From Chryseobacterium shigense (GTDB taxonomy: Bacteria; Bacteroidota; Bacteroidia; Flavobacteriales; Weeksellaceae): a stretch of 64,000 bases of DNA. The DNA is taken from assembly GCF_014207845.1 (NCBI RefSeq), contig NZ_JACHLC010000001.1, positions 682,001-746,000 of the forward strand, written 5' to 3'. Below the pieces are notes generated by a model. It was not told the DNA's origin. It saw only the letters and a program-made list of their open reading frames with translations, and searched no databases. The translations under genes were made by a program, and so were the position numbers. Position 1 is the first letter of the stretch; the number at the start of each line of letters is the position of its first letter. This document shows positions 62,413 to 64,000 of the stretch, in pieces.

Positions 62413-63018
62413 GTGAAAAAGTTACTATTAGCACTTTGCATATCAGCTTCGGCTCTAAGTTTTGCCCAGGATTATTCAGTACCGGCAGTAAGTCCGCGTC
62501 AGAAGGTGGAACAGCAGTTTTCAATGTCTAAAATTACCATCGATTACGGAAGACCAGGAGTGAAAGGACGTAAAATATTCGGAGAATTGGTTCCTTACGG
62601 ACAGGTTTGGAGAGCAGGAGCGAACTCATCTACCAAAATTACATTCGGACAGGCTGTTAATTTCGGAGGAAAAATGGTTCCGGCAGGAACTTACGGACTG
62701 TTCATCGTTCCTACAGAAACAGAATGGAAAGTAATCTTAAACAAAGACTTCCAGCAGTGGGGCGCTTATACCTATGATCCGAAACAGGATGTGGTAGATG
62801 TAACCGTACCGGTGAACAAACTGGCAGACAAGCAGGAGTGGTTTGAAATTACCTTAAACCCGATGGATGAAAATTCAGGAAACCTGGTGATAAAATGGGA
62901 TATGGCTCAGGCAGAAGTTACTTTAAAACCTGCAAAACTGGACGCCGTTATGAAGATTTCAGATAAATTGAAAGAAATTAAGAAAATAGAGTCTGACGCT
63001 GCAAAAGCAAAAAGCTAA
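62413..63018 (+). CDS. DUF2911 secreted protein
   Basis: A GTG start at 62413 gives a clean signal peptide (KKLLLALCISASALSFAQD) and 201 residues; the in-frame TTG at 62380 overlaps the ogt stop and lengthens the signal implausibly. The domain text ITIDYGRPGVKGRKIFGELV, VWRAGANSSTKITFG and VPAGTYGLFIVPTE is diagnostic of DUF2911. This is a periplasmic beta-rich family with no established role, frequent in Bacteroidota. Confidence 0.88.
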   Translation: MKKLLLALCISASALSFAQDYSVPAVSPRQKVEQQFSMSKITIDYGRPGVKGRKIFGELVPYGQVWRAGANSSTKITFGQAVNFGGKMVPAGTYGLFIVPTETEWKVILNKDFQQWGAYTYDPKQDVVDVTVPVNKLADKQEWFEITLNPMDENSGNLVIKWDMAQAEVTLKPAKLDAVMKISDKLKEIKKIESDAAKAKS

Positions 63019-63021
63019 ACA

Positions 63022-63549
63022 ATGAAATTTTCAATTCAGCCTGTTTTAGAAAATCAGGAATATAAATTAATCCCCTTACAGCAAGGGGATTTTGAATCTT
63101 TATATGAAGTGGCTTCCGATCCCAGAGTTTGGGAACAGCATCCCAATCCCGACCGCTATAAAAGAGAAGTTTTTGAATCCTTCTTTAAGGGAGCAATGGA
63201 AAGTGAAGGAGCCTTTAAAATTATTGAAAAATCGTCCGGTGATGTTTTGGGAAGTACCCGTTTCTATAATTTCGATGAAAATGAGAACCGTATTTTTATC
63301 GGTTATACGTTCTACGGAACAAAATCATGGGGAAAAGGCATCAATCCGCAGGTCAAAAAAATAATGCTTGATTATATCTTCCAGTTCGTAGATAAGGTAC
63401 ATTTCCACATAGGAAAAGAAAACCTCCGTTCACAGATTGCTATGGAAAGAATTGGCGGACAAAAGATCGCGGAAGAAGAAGTGGCTTATTATGCTGAGCC
63501 TACAAGAACCAATTTTGTTTACGAAATAAAAAAAGAAAACCATTCATGA
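63022..63549 (+). CDS. GNAT N-acetyltransferase (RimJ/RimL-like)
   Basis: 175 residues of the acetyltransferase-3 type. FKIIEKSSGDVLGSTRFYNFD and the acetyl-CoA segment GYTFYGTKSWGKGINPQVKK fit the RimJ/RimL pattern, with the C-terminal HIGKENLRSQIAMERIGGQ. The substrate is unknown. It starts 3 bp after the DUF2911 stop and its own stop overlaps the cupin ATG as ATGA, so the three genes are cotranslated. Confidence 0.9.
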   Translation: MKFSIQPVLENQEYKLIPLQQGDFESLYEVASDPRVWEQHPNPDRYKREVFESFFKGAMESEGAFKIIEKSSGDVLGSTRFYNFDENENRIFIGYTFYGTKSWGKGINPQVKKIMLDYIFQFVDKVHFHIGKENLRSQIAMERIGGQKIAEEEVAYYAEPTRTNFVYEIKKENHS

Positions 63550-63908
63550 AAAAATATAAAATTCAAAAATCACCGTTTGTAGTTCCTACTACAGATGGAA
63601 AATTAATTGAAGAACACTGGGGAAACTCTACGGGAAACTCAAATGTCTCCATTGCCCACATGGTAGCACCGCCGGATTGGAGCGAGCCTCACCAGACTCC
63701 GGATTTTGATGAATTTACCATTATCATTTCAGGGAAAAAGCAATTTGAAATAGACGGGGAAACCATTATTCTCGAAAAACGACAGAGTATTTTAATAGAA
63801 AAAGGAGCAAGAGTACGTTACAGCAACCCGTTTTCAGAATCCTGCGAATATATTGCCATCTGTCTTCCTGCATTTTCAATGGAACTTGTAAACAGGGAAG
63901 AAGCTTAA
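63546..63908 (+). CDS. Cupin-domain protein
   Basis: 120 residues, a single small cupin barrel: SEPHQTPDFDEFTIIISGKKQFEIDGE (cupin motif 1 with His and Glu) and ILIEKGARVRYSNPFSESCEYI (motif 2-like). It is probably a metal-dependent or binding cupin of unknown substrate. It is coupled by a 4-bp overlap to the GNAT gene. Confidence 0.87.
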   Translation: MKKYKIQKSPFVVPTTDGKLIEEHWGNSTGNSNVSIAHMVAPPDWSEPHQTPDFDEFTIIISGKKQFEIDGETIILEKRQSILIEKGARVRYSNPFSESCEYIAICLPAFSMELVNREEA

Positions 63909-63914
63909 TAAATG

Positions 63915-63989
63915 TAACAATCTAACAGTGTAGCAATGTACCAATATACCAATTCTTAAAACATTGTTACACTGTTAGATTGATACATT
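63915..63989. repeat. Inverted pair of 8-bp tandem-unit arrays
   Basis: Left run: TAACAATC, TAACAGTG, TAGCAATG, TACCAATA, TACCAATT. The right side read in reverse gives TATCAATC, TAACAGTG, TAACAATG. Arms 63918-63939 and 63961-63982 are complementary over 22 bases with one difference. It lies just after the cupin gene and may continue beyond the window. Confidence 0.8.
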
Positions 63990-64000
63990 ACTACATTAAA

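Noticed and set aside
1..64000. tRNA, rRNA, prophage or integrative element
   Set aside because: I saw no tRNA cloverleaf-like sequence, rRNA segment, integrase or phage structural gene in any gap.

Overview
This is a 64 kb chromosomal segment of a low-GC member of the Bacteroidota, class Flavobacteriia, most like Chryseobacterium and its relatives in the Weeksellaceae. Evidence: promoters of the TTTG-N18-23-TAnnTTTG type, type IX secretion C-terminal domains, an outer-membrane beta-barrel receptor of the CarboxypepD_reg kind, a fused SecDF, an N-acylornithine-type carbamoyltransferase (argF'), and almost no Shine-Dalgarno sequences. I see no rRNA, tRNA, CRISPR array, phage or intact insertion sequence. 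Most of the window is housekeeping and metabolic, with accessory signals concentrated between genes.

Layout. 1-6.2 kb: end of a cytidylyltransferase gene, a beta-barrel receptor, mltG, dapF, and a pnuC/Asn-rich-lipoprotein pair joined by an ATGA overlap. 6.4-12 kb: amino acid permease, a secreted beta-propeller-like protein, hemN, and a T9SS-exported PQQ-type sugar dehydrogenase. 12-18.8 kb: secDF, a Tet-like MFS pump, an AraC regulator, a small outer-membrane-type protein and DoxX. 19-22.7 kb: a nested run YHYH lipoprotein / YwqK-like lipoprotein / SCO copper protein, then tatA, a PAP2 phosphatase and a TPR protein. 22.8-28.6 kb: trmL, rlmH, a YihY/BrkB protein, nhaA and rel/spoT. 29-40 kb: two acyl-CoA synthetases (acs, prpE-like), a receiver-only response regulator, an SLC5-type symporter/histidine-kinase fusion, two tiny membrane proteins, an MHS-family transporter and an outer-membrane porin-like protein. 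This looks like a short-chain carboxylate sensing, uptake and activation module.

40-56 kb is the arginine-pyrimidine block: an IS1-InsA-like zinc-ribbon/HTH protein divergent from GNAT-argG-argC-argD-argF'-argB-argE-argH, an Lrp/AsnC regulator facing back toward argH, then pyrB-carA-(four-helix-bundle gene)-carB. Carbamoyl phosphate from CarAB feeds both ArgF' and PyrB. 56-64 kb: a large kelch-repeat T9SS protein, a retropepsin-like protein lacking its catalytic Asp residues, a Crp-like regulator, DinB, Ogt, DUF2911, GNAT and cupin proteins.

Most notable signals: (1) pyrB is preceded by a consensus promoter, a nearly leaderless 23-codon reading frame ending in U-rich Tyr codons, a pause-type hairpin, and a perfect terminator whose stem begins at the leader stop codon. 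This is the architecture of UTP-sensing attenuation. (2) Several intergenic gaps carry tandem 7- or 8-bp unit arrays, often as inverted pairs. One such pair brackets a four-helix-bundle gene inserted between carA and carB. (3) The gaps of the arg-pyr block hold several different palindromic repeat elements.
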